Source: Phialophora verrucosa (Eukaryota; Ascomycota; Eurotiomycetes; Chaetothyriales; Herpotrichiellaceae). From it: a stretch of 64,000 bases of DNA. Numbering within the stretch: position 1 is the first letter of the stretch; the number at the start of each line of letters is the position of its first letter. The notes beneath the pieces are model-generated. The model saw only the letters and a list, made by a program, of their open reading frames with translations, did not search any database and was not told the DNA's origin. The stretch is from assembly GCA_002099365.1 (NCBI GenBank), contig MSED01000015.1:310001-374000 (forward strand), in the 5' to 3' direction. Of the stretch, positions 43,259-53,994 are shown piece by piece. The position numbers and the translations under genes are program-made.

Positions 43259-46200
43259 TGCCCCAGGTAAATCAGAACGAAAAGACGACCAGACAGTCGT
43301 CCGCAACCAAAGGAGGCTTCTTCAGACGCAACCGAGACACCAAGGCCGACGTTCGATATGATGGAGGTGGAAGTCTGGATTCTTCCCACACCAACGGCTC
43401 TTGGGGGTCTCGTCACTCGAAAAGAGAGTCGGTAGTCTCCAATGACGGCCAGGAACCCGATACTTTGGGTCTCAACATGACTGCCGGCGTCATTACTTCG
43501 ATTCCCTACTCTGCTACGACCTCGGGCGGCCACGCGCCCGTCTCGATCGATTACCTCCCGCGCGACGACCAAGTGCCCACGCGAAAAGATCCACAACCCT
43601 TTCAACTCGCCAGGGGGTCGGACTTTCATCAATACCCGGCCATCAATGGCACGTCAAATGGCTCGTCCCACCCTACCGGGCCTCGCCCGCCTCCACAGGC
43701 GGCAAACACAAGTGCGGGAGGGGTCACAATGGCATCGAGTCAGGCAGGTGATAGGGGCACGAAATATCAACAATGGGGCCGACCAGGAAGCAGTAACGGT
43801 CCCCAGCACGGGACATACGATTCGGTGTCCACCAGTGACTCGTACTCAATGTCAGGCCAAAGACGGTCGTTCGATGGCGCAAGCATAAAGTCGACCGCAT
43901 CCTCAGCCACGAGGGGTTCGAGTCTCTTCACCTCCGAGAGTTCCTCGAGAACAGCCATGCCCTCACGCCAAGATTCCGACTCCTCTGTAACGGTCATTTC
44001 CCCGACTCATTCCAGGCTTTCAAAAATAAGTTCGCACTCGGGCTGGCCTACTCAACAAGCTTCACCTTTTAGTTCGACTACGTCTTTCACCCCTGCTGGG
44101 TTCTATCTCCCAAAGCCACAGAGCGATGCTGAAATCCAAACGTTGTTCCTGCAGCTCATGCATAAGCGAGGATGGCAGAATCTGCCTGAGCAGGCGAGGC
44201 GACAAATGATGGCATATGCGCCGGCAAAGAAGTGGACTCTTGTGCACCAGGATAAGCTGACGGAATGGCAAGGCGAACAGAAGCGACGACAACAGGCTCG
44301 ACAGACTGGTACGCTCGACGGACCCATCCCCAAGGACGTTGACGGCACGCCAGAATGGTATGTCAAGCGTATCTTGGACAACACCATCACGTCGAAACAG
44401 CTACAGAGTCTGAGTGTCAGTCTTCGGACGCAGCCGATCAGTTGGGTCAAGGCATTCATTGAAGCGCAGGGTCAGATTGCCTTGACCAGCGTGCTAACGA
44501 AGATCAACCGACCTCAAGCCAATGGCCCAGCTCCAGTGAACAACGCAAACTCTAGCGACAAGGACCTGGAACGCGAGTACGACATCGTAAAATGTCTGAA
44601 AGCACTGATGAACAACAAGTATGGCGCCGACGATGCCTTGAAGCACGATCAGGTCATTATTTCTCTGGCGGCATGTCTCATTTCGCCGAGATTGACGACC
44701 AGGAAGCTGATCAGTGAGATTCTTACGTTCCTCTGCCATTGGGACGAAGGACAGGGCCACCTCAAGGTGCTCCAATCTATGGACAAGGTCAAGAATCAAA
44801 TGAGTGAAAACGGTCGTTTCGATGCTTGGATGCGAATCGTCGAAGTCACCATCGATGGTCGTGGCAAGATGGGCAGTATGGTGGGCGCGAGCGAAGAGGT
44901 TCGCAGTGGTGGCATCGGCATGGAAAATCTTCTGATGGAGTACGCCGTAGCAACCCTGGTCCTCATCAACATGTTGATTGATGCCCCGGAACGGGACGTG
45001 CAACTACGATGCCATATCCGAGCTCAATTTATCGCGTGTGGTATCAGACGGATCTTGATCAAGATGGAATCGTTCCAGTACGAGGTGATCGACAAACAGA
45101 TTGCCAAGTTTCGAGAAAATGAAGCGATCGACTACGAGGATATACTGCAACGCGATGGTAGCAGTATGGTCGAGAGCATAGAGGGCGAGGTCAAGGATAT
45201 GACGGATCCAATGCAAATCACAGATGCGATTATGCAGAGAATCCAGGGTTCAAGATCGCAGGACTATTTCATCTCGGCGATGCAGCATATGATGATTCTT
45301 AGGGAGAACAACGCAGAAGACCGCTTACGAATGTTTCAGCTCGTGGAGTCGATGCTCAGCTACGTTGCGATGGACAGACGGCTACCGGACTTGGATTTGA
45401 AGCAGAGCTTGAACTTTACGGTCCAGAGTTTGATGGATAAGTTGCATACCGATGACGAGGCCAGAATTGCTTTTGATGAAGCCACGGAATCTAGGCAGAT
45501 TGCTGAAGCAGCGCTTGCTGAACGAGACGAAATGGCGGCCCAGATCGCAATGGGTGCTGACGGACTGGTTGCCAAACTGCAGAAGCAGATTGAGGAGCAA
45601 GCCGGCATAATCGAGATGCAACAAAGGCAGGCCGAATCCCTCAAGTCCGAGGTAGCAGAACTCCAACGAATTCGAGCACAGGAACTGCAGAGGAACGAGT
45701 TGGAGACAAGGGAGCTCTACCTGATGCTTCGAGATGCCCAAGACGTTGCAGCTTCTCGAGCTGGCAAGGAGGGCGCGGCGGTTCAAGATCCAGCCCAGCT
45801 GCAAGGCATTTTGGATAGGCAGCAGCTGATGGACCGTCTGGAGCGCAACCTTGAGCGGACCAAAACACAGTTCAAGCTTGAAGGAAAGGTTTGGAACCAG
45901 ACAGGACCTTCCGACCGGCTTAGGGAGCTGCGTGAGCAGATGGACGATGCAATCGACGCCGATTTCCAGGAGAAGACAAAGCGGCACCTCACGACAAGTG
46001 TCATGGGCAGCGTCCATCGAAGTAACGCTCATAAGGGACCGAGAAGAGCAGCACTGGAGGCTCTCGCCATCAGCGAGGAAGCCGAGCAAGAATCAGAATT
46101 CGAGGACGATGTCGTCTATGAGAAGCCAAGGCTTGTCGAATTCAAGAGACCGAAGATCACGGCGGAACAGCAGAACCAGCAAAATAATCTGCTTGGCGAA

Positions 46201-48633
46201 CTGGCCTCGAAATTCAAGAAGGTTGACGACGACAGCGACGAAGCGGTCGCCGAGGCCGATGCCGACGATGCAGGCGTCACAACTGGTCCTACACACCCGA
46301 GCCTGGAGTCCGAGTCGCCCAGAACTCCCCCTGACGAGGGACAAGCAGTGGAGGCCAAATTCACCGGTCCTCCTCCACCTCCTCCCCCGCCTCCGCCACC
46401 ACCTTCCGGTTCAGGTTCTACAAGCCCTGCTTTGATCCCTGGATTCGAAGCTGGAGCTCCTCCGCCGCCCCCTCCGCCTCCACCCCCAGGCATGCCCGTC
46501 TCTCCTTCCATGCCCGGATTCACTGGAGCTCCCCCCCCGCCCCCACCTCCACCCCCTGGCTCGTTGCCTGTTAGCCCCTTATCTCCGATGCCACCGCCTC
46601 CTCCGGGAGCTCCTCCCATGCCAGGTGCTCAGCATGGACACTTCTTACCTCAGTCCCCTATTGGCGCCGTCCCTATGCTCAAGAACCCTGTCATGCGTCC
46701 AAAGAAGAAGCTCAAGGCATTCCACTGGGACAAAGTCGACACGCCTCAAGTCACTGTCTGGGCCGAAAACGCAAACATTGAATCAAAGGAAGAGAAGTAT
46801 CGTGAGCTTCAGCGCAAAGGTGTCCTTGATGAGGTGGAGAAGCTCTTCATTGCCAAGGATATCAAGATAATCGGCGGCGCTGGCAGCAAAGGCAAAAGTG
46901 ACAAGAAACAGATCATCAGTTCCGACATGATGCGGAATTTCCACGTCTCAATGGCTAGGTTCAAGAACGACTCGGCCGACGAAGTCGTGCGAAAGATCAT
47001 TCAGTGCGACAAGGAAGTGCTCGATAACTACGTGGTCATGGATTTCCTGCAGCGCGAAGATCTCTGCACGATTCCCGAGAACATTGCCAAGCTGATGGCG
47101 CCGTATAGCAAAGACTGGACGGGACCTGACGCTCTGACATCAAAGCGTGAGCAGGACCCATCAGAGTTGACAAGAGAAGATCAGATCTACCTTCAGACGG
47201 CCTACGAGCTGCACCACTACTGGAAAGCAAGGATGCGAGCTCTTGCTTTGACGCGAAGCTACGAACAAGAATACGACGACATCTCCTCCAAGCTGAAGGA
47301 AGTGGTCAATGTCTCGGAAGCTATTCGCGACTCAACGTCTCTCATGAACGTCCTGGGTCTGATTCTTGATATTGGAAACTACATGAATGATTCCAACAAG
47401 CAAGCTTCAGGCTTCAAGCTCAGCTCTCTTGCACGGTTGGGCATGGTCAAGGATGACAAAAACGAAACCACATTTGCTGATCTCATTGAACGGATTGTTC
47501 GGAATCAATATTCAGAGTGGGAACCCTTCGTCGAAGAGATTAACGGTGTCGTGCCTGCCTCGAAACTCAACATCGACCAACTCCGGCAAGACGCGAGGAA
47601 ATACATTGAGAACATCAAGAACGTCCAGTCTTCTTTGGATGCCGGCAATCTGAGTGACCCTAAGAAGTTCCATCCTCAAGATCGAGTTGCGCAAGTTGTG
47701 CAAAGGTCGATGAAAGAGGCCAGGCGGAAAGCGGACCAGCTCCAGCTATTCTTGGAAGAGGCTTCAAGGACATACGATGATATCATGACCTTCTTCGGTG
47801 AAGACAACCAAGATGAGAATGCCCGAAGAGATTTCTTCAGCAAACTTGGCGGTTTCGTGACCGAGTGGAAGAAATCGCGAGAGAAGAATGTGGCGTTGGA
47901 AGAGAATAGGCGACGTCTCGAGGCTAGCTTGGCAAGAAAGCGAGCCGCAGCCAGTGCAAACGCAAGTGGCGGAGCAAGCGGTGCCGAGACCCCTGGCAGT
48001 CCTCCGGCGAACGGTGCGATGGAGACGCTGCTTGAAAAGCTGCGGGCTGCAGCGCCCCAGGTTAAAGATCAGCGTGACCGTAGGAGGCGTGCTAGGCTCA
48101 AGGAACGGCATGACCTGAGAGTCGCTAGTGGCCAACAGCTTCCAGACCTCCCGGTCAAAGATTCAGTGGAGGAGAGTCGTGGTCTCACCATCGCAGAAAG
48201 ATTGACCGACGACAACCTCAGTACGGATGGCGCCAGTGGCAAGGGCGATGTCAGCGAAAGCGAGGATGTGGCCGATCGAGCATTGAGGGCACTGCAGGAA
48301 ATGCGAAGTTCGGCCCCGTCTACTGGCGACGAAATTGACGTACGAAGGAGAAGGGATGGAGCTGATGAAGAACGCAAGGCCAGAAGAATGCGACGCCGAA
48401 CGGCACACCAGAGCACAGGCAGTGTGGGGAGGAACTCGGCCATCCAGTCACCAACGGAGTCGATGACCAAGCTAGATGGTGCGAATGACGAGCCTTCACC
48501 CACGGAGGACAAGCGGTCCTCTGGCGGGACGTTGAGTCCCCTGACGCCGCAGCCTCCGCCGGAAATCATCGTCAGTCCTACACCAGATGATGACGAGGGG
48601 CAGGGAAACAGCGGGGAAAAGAGGGAGGATTGA
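43255..48633 (+). CDS. sepA: formin of the Bni1/SepA type
   Basis: Actin nucleator for septation and polarised hyphal growth. One uninterrupted frame of 1792 aa from MMPQVNQNEKTTRQSSATKG; the GTG-headed extension upstream is ignored. Domains in order: a Ser/Gly-rich N-terminus; GBD/FH3 at about residues 285-720 (SDAEIQTLFLQLMHKRGWQN, KALMNNKYGADDAL); coiled coil at about 770-900; FH1 at about 1037-1125 with three proline runs up to 13 long for profilin binding; FH2 at about 1145-1540 (PKKKLKAFHWDKVD through LGLILDIGNYMNDSNKQASG); and a C-terminal DAD-like region (GDEIDVRRRRDGADEERKARRMRRR) that would autoinhibit via the FH3. Rho-type GTPases are the expected activators; a Rho GEF gene lies 10 kb downstream. 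Confidence 0.95.
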   Translation: MMPQVNQNEKTTRQSSATKGGFFRRNRDTKADVRYDGGGSLDSSHTNGSWGSRHSKRESVVSNDGQEPDTLGLNMTAGVITSIPYSATTSGGHAPVSIDYLPRDDQVPTRKDPQPFQLARGSDFHQYPAINGTSNGSSHPTGPRPPPQAANTSAGGVTMASSQAGDRGTKYQQWGRPGSSNGPQHGTYDSVSTSDSYSMSGQRRSFDGASIKSTASSATRGSSLFTSESSSRTAMPSRQDSDSSVTVISPTHSRLSKISSHSGWPTQQASPFSSTTSFTPAGFYLPKPQSDAEIQTLFLQLMHKRGWQNLPEQARRQMMAYAPAKKWTLVHQDKLTEWQGEQKRRQQARQTGTLDGPIPKDVDGTPEWYVKRILDNTITSKQLQSLSVSLRTQPISWVKAFIEAQGQIALTSVLTKINRPQANGPAPVNNANSSDKDLEREYDIVKCLKALMNNKYGADDALKHDQVIISLAACLISPRLTTRKLISEILTFLCHWDEGQGHLKVLQSMDKVKNQMSENGRFDAWMRIVEVTIDGRGKMGSMVGASEEVRSGGIGMENLLMEYAVATLVLINMLIDAPERDVQLRCHIRAQFIACGIRRILIKMESFQYEVIDKQIAKFRENEAIDYEDILQRDGSSMVESIEGEVKDMTDPMQITDAIMQRIQGSRSQDYFISAMQHMMILRENNAEDRLRMFQLVESMLSYVAMDRRLPDLDLKQSLNFTVQSLMDKLHTDDEARIAFDEATESRQIAEAALAERDEMAAQIAMGADGLVAKLQKQIEEQAGIIEMQQRQAESLKSEVAELQRIRAQELQRNELETRELYLMLRDAQDVAASRAGKEGAAVQDPAQLQGILDRQQLMDRLERNLERTKTQFKLEGKVWNQTGPSDRLRELREQMDDAIDADFQEKTKRHLTTSVMGSVHRSNAHKGPRRAALEALAISEEAEQESEFEDDVVYEKPRLVEFKRPKITAEQQNQQNNLLGELASKFKKVDDDSDEAVAEADADDAGVTTGPTHPSLESESPRTPPDEGQAVEAKFTGPPPPPPPPPPPPSGSGSTSPALIPGFEAGAPPPPPPPPPPGMPVSPSMPGFTGAPPPPPPPPPGSLPVSPLSPMPPPPPGAPPMPGAQHGHFLPQSPIGAVPMLKNPVMRPKKKLKAFHWDKVDTPQVTVWAENANIESKEEKYRELQRKGVLDEVEKLFIAKDIKIIGGAGSKGKSDKKQIISSDMMRNFHVSMARFKNDSADEVVRKIIQCDKEVLDNYVVMDFLQREDLCTIPENIAKLMAPYSKDWTGPDALTSKREQDPSELTREDQIYLQTAYELHHYWKARMRALALTRSYEQEYDDISSKLKEVVNVSEAIRDSTSLMNVLGLILDIGNYMNDSNKQASGFKLSSLARLGMVKDDKNETTFADLIERIVRNQYSEWEPFVEEINGVVPASKLNIDQLRQDARKYIENIKNVQSSLDAGNLSDPKKFHPQDRVAQVVQRSMKEARRKADQLQLFLEEASRTYDDIMTFFGEDNQDENARRDFFSKLGGFVTEWKKSREKNVALEENRRRLEASLARKRAAASANASGGASGAETPGSPPANGAMETLLEKLRAAAPQVKDQRDRRRRARLKERHDLRVASGQQLPDLPVKDSVEESRGLTIAERLTDDNLSTDGASGKGDVSESEDVADRALRALQEMRSSAPSTGDEIDVRRRRDGADEERKARRMRRRTAHQSTGSVGRNSAIQSPTESMTKLDGANDEPSPTEDKRSSGGTLSPLTPQPPPEIIVSPTPDDDEGQGNSGEKRED

Positions 48634-49165
48634 GCGGAATAAAGCCAGCCAAGGCCGGGATGTAAATCGACTGCCGTTACGGATTCGCGGTCGAGGTCGG
48701 GACTGTATTGGATTGTGGAGAAAGGACCTTACCATCTCACGTGTCGTTCTATTACATGCACAAGATACCCCCAGCAGATTAATTGTATGCAAACAGCAAG
48801 CAAAGGTGGAAAGCGTTGCATTGTGCGAGGGGCAAACTGCGGCGCCAGGTCCGTGTTGACGCGGAGTGAGTGGGAGATTCTTGTGCAACTATAGTGATGA
48901 ATCCGAGACATTCTACATCGTGCATACCAGGGTCACCTCGCTCATATAATTTGCCTCCAGGGTTTTTTTCTATACCATTCTTCGAGTCCTGGGATTGGCC
49001 GTTGATGCGTCGCTGAGGCTATGCCTTGGGGTGAGCTAGTCCAGCATTGGGCATACATACACAGCCCCGGTCCCGGTCCCGCTTTCCTACATACCGTTTG
49101 GACCGACCTCATCCTCTTCATTAGACTTTTCGTTCGTAGAGGCACTAAAGCAAGAGAGCACAAGC
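48634..49165. other. convergent 3' intergenic region
   Basis: 532 bp between the formin stop and the convergent minus-strand gene; nothing recognised. Confidence 0.5.
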
Positions 49166-49970
49166 TCACTTCCTCTCTTCCGCTTCCTTCTGCCGTCCAC
49201 GCTCCTCATCTCCAATGATCATACTCGTCTCCTCGCCGGGAGTCCAGCTCGTCATGATCGAGTTCATAAAGAACTCTTTGAATGTGGATTTGAAGCTGCC
49301 CGCGTCCCGGCGTCTGGGCTCATGAGTAGGTGTCATGCTGGGGGCAGTCGTAGTGTCAGCGGCGGTGCGGCGCTTCCTTCGACGAAGATAGAGGCATGTT
49401 ACGGATGCTGCGCCTATGAAGACGAGGGATCCTATCACTGCTCCGGCGATAGTGCCGGCGGTAGCGCTGATGTTGGATGACGTGCCGGTGCCTGATGCTG
49501 CCAGTGTTGGGGGAGGGGAGGTGAACGCGACCGTGGATGACGGGGCGGTGGTGGCTGGGGGTCCCGTCGACGAAGGTGGCAGGTTGGGGAACAGCGACGA
49601 AGCCGCGCTTGGTAAGAGTTCCGTAACACCTCTCACAACACGGGAGCAGAGGTCTGCAACGTCTTGATCCTGGGCCTGCGGAGGCGAAATCAGTCATGAT
49701 CAATTCGAAACAATTCGCAGAGGTCCCGACTCCCATAGCGACTCACCTGGGTTCCGGCCGTCAAGCACGTCGCAAGAAGGGCAAGTTGGTTTGCTGCTAG
49801 CGCCTGGTTGATGGACTCCTGGCTGTACCTGTTTGCGAGAGTCGCGCAATGTTCACTGATCTGACGGCGTATATCCCAAAGGCAATGGCCACAGCGAAGC
49901 CCGCGATTTGCAGTAGTGTATTGATCACGAATTGGCCGACCGGCGGCGCGACTGTAGCGACCTGGACCAT
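49166..49970 (-). CDS. membrane protein of unknown function with an apparent frameshift
   Basis: Minus-strand gene with one clear intron, 49746-49676 (GTGAGT donor, CGCAG acceptor). The last exon, 49675-49166, reads AQDQDVADLCSRVVRGVTEL, a Ser/Thr/Pro-rich stretch, a transmembrane helix (GTIAGAVIGSLVFIGAASVT followed by CLYLRRRKRR) and a basic tail. Upstream, the ATG at 49970 opens MVQVATVAPPVGQFVINTLL and QIAGFAVAIAFGIYAVRSVN, another membrane helix. The conserved-looking ANRYSQESINQALAANQLAL segment that joins the last exon is in a different frame. No plausible intron bridges the two; a single-base deletion or a sequencing error near 49831-49850 would. Two helices, probably a surface or endomembrane protein. 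I cannot name the family. Confidence 0.5.
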
Positions 49971-50663
49971 CCTCGTTTCGACCTTTCGACGACGATAGCC
50001 GCGCGGTCACGCTGGACACAGTAGCTCGGTGTGTGAGTGTGATGCCTCTTTTGCACGTCTACTTGCCACGTACAGTACGCGACGGGCTTTGCTCATCGTT
50101 GTGGTAATGGTGATATGGAGCAGAAGCAAGATGGAAGGCGAGGCTCAGAGTTAGTAGAGGAGGGGGAGCCATGCACACTGTATACCATCATTCTTCTCTG
50201 GACGAGCACACAGGTCGGTCTGGAACGGGCCCTCGCGAGGAGTTCAGCCTGATCAGGCTAAGATTGGCGAAATGGTATGCTTGGTGGCGGCGTTGGTAGC
50301 CATCCTGGTCCTCAGCTGGAGTACCACACCCTCGACAGCCTTGCGGCTGACTGAAGCAGCTGAGATGTATGTTTGAATCCTGACCATTGGTATGAATTAT
50401 CACTCCTGCTTCAATAGCAAGCCGGAGTTGTCGGTAAGGCTGAAAATCGAGGAGATTTGACGAGGCTTGAGCAGCGCGACATGATTGGCCCGCGATGTCG
50501 TGCTCGCTGCATATGCGAAATCCGCCTTTGACACTCGCTGTTTTAACGGCCTGTCGCAATCGCTCGAGATGCATGTCATCCTGGTGAAAAAGTACCCTCA
50601 TATCTTGGGGACACCCCGCTTCCTGCTCACCCTCTACCTGTCTCACATCCTGCCCACCTCAAC
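49971..50663. other. divergent intergenic region
   Basis: About 690 bp between the membrane-protein gene and the acetyltransferase gene, transcribed divergently. A 152-codon minus frame at 50188-50646 has no recognisable content. Confidence 0.5.
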
Positions 50664-52256
50664 ATGGCGGTTCAGCGCGGTGCACAGGTCGCGGCTCGAC
50701 TGCTCAGTCGGGGCTCGAAGCCATTGCATCCCAATGCTTCCGCTGCTGTAAAAGGCCCGGTGGGAGGCACAAGGTGGCAGATCAGGAATGCAGCCTCTTT
50801 ACACACGAGAGCGTCTCACCGTGCCCAAGCAGCCTCTGCGGTTCGAGACGAAGAGAACTATGAGCCCCCCGTCTCCTCGAACCCGGCCATGTCATTCCCC
50901 TGCTTGGACGCCCAGGAACAAAAGACGGCGGCACTGCAGACCCGGTCGCTTGCCTCTGGCCCAGAGCCGTCCTACACGACGGGAAACCACATGGTCTTCC
51001 ATAGCGACGATCCCATATTACTCGACTGGGGCGGCATCCTGCCAGAATTCGACATTGCGCACGAGACTTGGGGAACGTTGAATGCGGACAAGAGCAATGC
51101 CATACTACTACACACCGGGTTATCTGCCTCGAGCCACGCACACAGCACCGAAGCAAACCCCAAGCCCGGTTGGTGGGAGAAGTTTATCGGCCCTGGAGCG
51201 CCGTTGGACACGGACAAGTATTTCGTCATCTGCACGAACGTGGTAGGCGGGTGCTATGGGTCGACTGGCCCTTCATCGACAGACCCCTCGGACGGGCAGA
51301 GATATGCGACCAGATTCCCTATTCTGACCATGGACGACATGGTGCGCGCGCAGGCCCGACTTCTCGACGGCCTAGGGATCACGAAACTCTACGCCAGCGT
51401 CGGCGCAAGTATGGGCGGGATGCAGAGTCTCGCGTTTGGCGTGCACTTCCCCGACCGGGTGGGCAAGATCGTGAGCATTTCAGGCTGTGCGCGGAGCCAT
51501 CCGTACAGCATCGCGATGCGCCATACCCAGCGACAGGTGCTGATGATGGATCCGAAGTGGAATCGCGGCTTCTACTACGACGGCATCCCGCCCCACTCCG
51601 GGATGAAGCTCGCGCGCGAAATCGCCACGGTGACATATCGCAGCGGCCCGGAGTGGGAAAACCGCTTCGGACGGCAGAGGGCCGATCCCAGCAAGCCGCC
51701 GGCCCTGTGTCCCGACTTTCTCATCGAGACATACCTCGACCACGCGGGCGAGAAGTTCTCGTTGGAATACGACCCGAATTCGCTGCTGTATGTGAGTAAG
51801 GCGATGGACCTGTTCGATCTCGGCTGGGCGCATCAGGAGGCCACGAGGGCGAGGCGGAAGGAGAACCAGGCCAAGCTGTCCAGCGTCAAGAGTGGTGCCC
51901 CCGGGCCCCAGAGTGACCCGTCGTGCAGCCTTACTCTCCCCAGCCAGAACTACGAGGAACAGGTCTCCACCGCGCCCATGGACGAGGCCGTCAACACGGC
52001 CCACAGCGGACCGCCGCTGGATCTCGTCAAGGGCATGGCAGCGCTGAAAGATCACCCTGTCCTGGTCATGGGCGTGGCCAGCGACATCCTCTTCCCGGCG
52101 TGGCAGCAAAGGGAGATTGCCGAGACGTTGCGAGCGACGGGGAATCAGAAGGTGACTCATTTTGAGTTGGGTGAGGATATCAGTCTTTTCGGACATGACA
52201 CCTTCCTCCTGGATCTGAAGCACATTGGCGGGAATGTGGGTAGCTTTTTGCGTTAG
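50664..52256 (+). CDS. MetX-family O-acetyltransferase, probably CysA-type serine O-acetyltransferase (or homoserine O-acetyltransferase)
   Basis: Intronless, 530 aa. Alpha/beta-hydrolase fold acyltransferase with nucleophile S249 in VGASMGGMQ, D474 in GVASDILFP and H511 in LFGHDTFLLD. It would acetylate L-serine for cysteine synthesis or L-homoserine for methionine synthesis. Segments such as HTGLSASSHAHS, GWWEKFIGPGAPLDTDKYFV and SISGCARSHPYSIAMRHTQR look more like the filamentous-fungal CysA (serine) branch than yeast Met2, but this is recollection of family patterns, not an alignment. The first 50 residues are Arg/Ala/Ser-rich with almost no acids (MAVQRGAQVAARLLSRGSKP), a good mitochondrial presequence, which also fits CysA. 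An insertion at about 395-450 is low in conservation. Confidence 0.88.
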   Translation: MAVQRGAQVAARLLSRGSKPLHPNASAAVKGPVGGTRWQIRNAASLHTRASHRAQAASAVRDEENYEPPVSSNPAMSFPCLDAQEQKTAALQTRSLASGPEPSYTTGNHMVFHSDDPILLDWGGILPEFDIAHETWGTLNADKSNAILLHTGLSASSHAHSTEANPKPGWWEKFIGPGAPLDTDKYFVICTNVVGGCYGSTGPSSTDPSDGQRYATRFPILTMDDMVRAQARLLDGLGITKLYASVGASMGGMQSLAFGVHFPDRVGKIVSISGCARSHPYSIAMRHTQRQVLMMDPKWNRGFYYDGIPPHSGMKLAREIATVTYRSGPEWENRFGRQRADPSKPPALCPDFLIETYLDHAGEKFSLEYDPNSLLYVSKAMDLFDLGWAHQEATRARRKENQAKLSSVKSGAPGPQSDPSCSLTLPSQNYEEQVSTAPMDEAVNTAHSGPPLDLVKGMAALKDHPVLVMGVASDILFPAWQQREIAETLRATGNQKVTHFELGEDISLFGHDTFLLDLKHIGGNVGSFLR

Positions 52257-52481
52257 GTGTTCAGTCAAAAGTCAGGGACACGTGCATATAGGAAACGGGT
52301 CAGCAAGCGAGCTATAGCGTTGATGGCGACACATCTAGATACGCTTGTGCCAGGCCAGGCCAAGCGTTCCATCAAGGCAAGCCGAATGTGTATATTCAAA
52401 AGCCCACAGCTGTCGCACATGAAGATATCCCCAGCATGTAGCCGTTTCCTTTCCGGGACCAATTGCGTGACCTCCACGCCT

Positions 52482-53208
52482 TCAACTCTTCGAGTGAAGG
52501 ATCAAGCCTACAATCAGCCCATACAGACCTAAGACTTCTCCGAAAATGAGAATAAGCACCATGCCGACGAAGATCCTACTCTGCTGCATGTAGCACCGCA
52601 CACCCATATCTCCAACAATGCCAATGGCGTACCCCGCTGCCAAACCAGCGAGACCAACACTGAGCCCGGAAGCAAGGTGCATGAACCCTGTGAACAAGCT
52701 GTAATTCTGTTGTGGCGGCGGACCCATATCTCCAGCAATGAGGACGGCAATGACTAGAGCGTAGACGGCGATGATACCGGACATGACGACGGGGATGAGG
52801 GACTGTCAGATATGCATCAGAACCAGCAAGCCACTTGGAAATATCCACTGCCAGACCTTCATGATTAAATCTGGGCGGTAGGTTCCCACACCAGCGATTC
52901 CGATTCCGGATTTCGCAGTGCCATATGCGGCTCCTATGCCTGTTCATCTCTTAGCATTGCAGCACGAGGCGTTGTTGTTGTTGAAGATTCATACATCCAA
53001 AGATCATCTGTCACGGGCCGAGGTGGTCAGCGCATTCGTGGAGCTGGGGGGGAAGCGAGCTGCTCGACATACCGCAGATGCAATTCCTGCCTGTTTTGAC
53101 ATGTTAGCTACAGCGTGGACAACGAGAGAGAGAGACCCCTACCATGCCAAAGAAGGGAGCAAAGCTGGGCGAGAGCTCGCTGCCGGGTCCTTGTGTGGTT
53201 GTAGCCAT
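52482..53208 (-). CDS. VMA11: V-type ATPase proteolipid subunit c' (Vma11-like)
   Basis: Vacuolar proton-pump rotor subunit; 166 aa with four transmembrane helices. Five exons on the minus strand: 53208-53143, 53090-53073 (18 nt), 53007-52995 (13 nt), 52939-52857 and 52802-52482. The joined protein reads MATTTQGPGSELSPSFAPFF, GM-AGIASA-MIFGC-IGAAYG, TAKSGIGIAGVGTYRPDLIM, KSLIPVVMSGIIAVYALVIA and so on to LILHSKS. The proton-carrying Glu is in LIFGEVLGLYG. IMKSLIPVVMSG, the NYSLFTGFMH segment and the longer N-terminus match Vma11 (c', specific to fungi) rather than Vma3. Two micro-exons make this gene easy to mis-annotate: only the last exon is visible as a long frame. Its end lies 225 bp from the convergent acetyltransferase stop. 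Confidence 0.93.
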
Positions 53209-53994
53209 GGTGAGTCCGGCGGTAGAGAATCAGACACAGAGGGAGAAGTCGGGGTGAGGTCGAGGTGAGGTGCTGGTGATGTGTAGATGATATTGCGCAG
53301 AGACGTGGTGGAGGTGCTTAAACTATGATGCGACAAGCTGCCTGGGTTTGATGCTGGGGCTGCCCGTTCCACCAGAGCCACGCCTGCACTGGCAGCCACT
53401 GACCAACACGGGCCTGCGCGCCTCAGCGAGATGAAAGAAGCTGGCTCGCTGGGCTCGAGGGGAGCAGTTGCAGCCAATGGCAACCCCAGTTTCGGCTCGT
53501 CTAGCCTCAACGACCATCAGTCGCTCGATCGATTCACACATCTACTCATAGTACTGACTATGCCATTGCATTTGTTCTCGCATTACTACTGCTCATTAAT
53601 CCGTCCGTAAGGTACCGACGTTCTCTCCCTGCTGGCATGGTGAGAAAGCACCACCCGGAATCTGTGCGACATTATTCCTGTAATCTCTGACCCTCGCTCG
53701 TGGACCATCCATCCACCACCTGCATCCACCTCGATTCGCTTGCACCACATTGCATAGCGCGACCTCGATATCAACCCAGTTTCCTCTCGACACTCGCTCT
53801 GCTGCTCTCAGTGGCAGTCTCGGCCCTTTCGCACCCCGTCCTGCACTTGGCCACCTTTTGTTGAGCGCCGGAAGTTTGGGTGGGGAAGCCTGGTGCTCGC
53901 GAAAAGAGGAGAATAAAGAAAAAGCCCCCTGCGCCGCCTCAACCTCTCCATGCCCGCTCAATAGCCCTCTTGTCTGGCGATCTCTGGAGTGAGC
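53209..53994. other. divergent intergenic region of VMA11 and ROM2
   Basis: 786 bp holding both promoters. Near its right end a four-codon upstream ORF (MPAQ, 53950-53964) precedes the Rho-GEF start by 30 nt. Nothing else recognised. Confidence 0.5.

Noticed and set aside
50188..50646. 152-codon minus-strand frame
   Set aside because: No family resemblance and no splice context; probably chance.
51480..52268. A 262-codon minus-strand frame opposite the acetyltransferase gene
   Set aside because: Antisense shadow of a strongly codon-biased gene; no family pattern.
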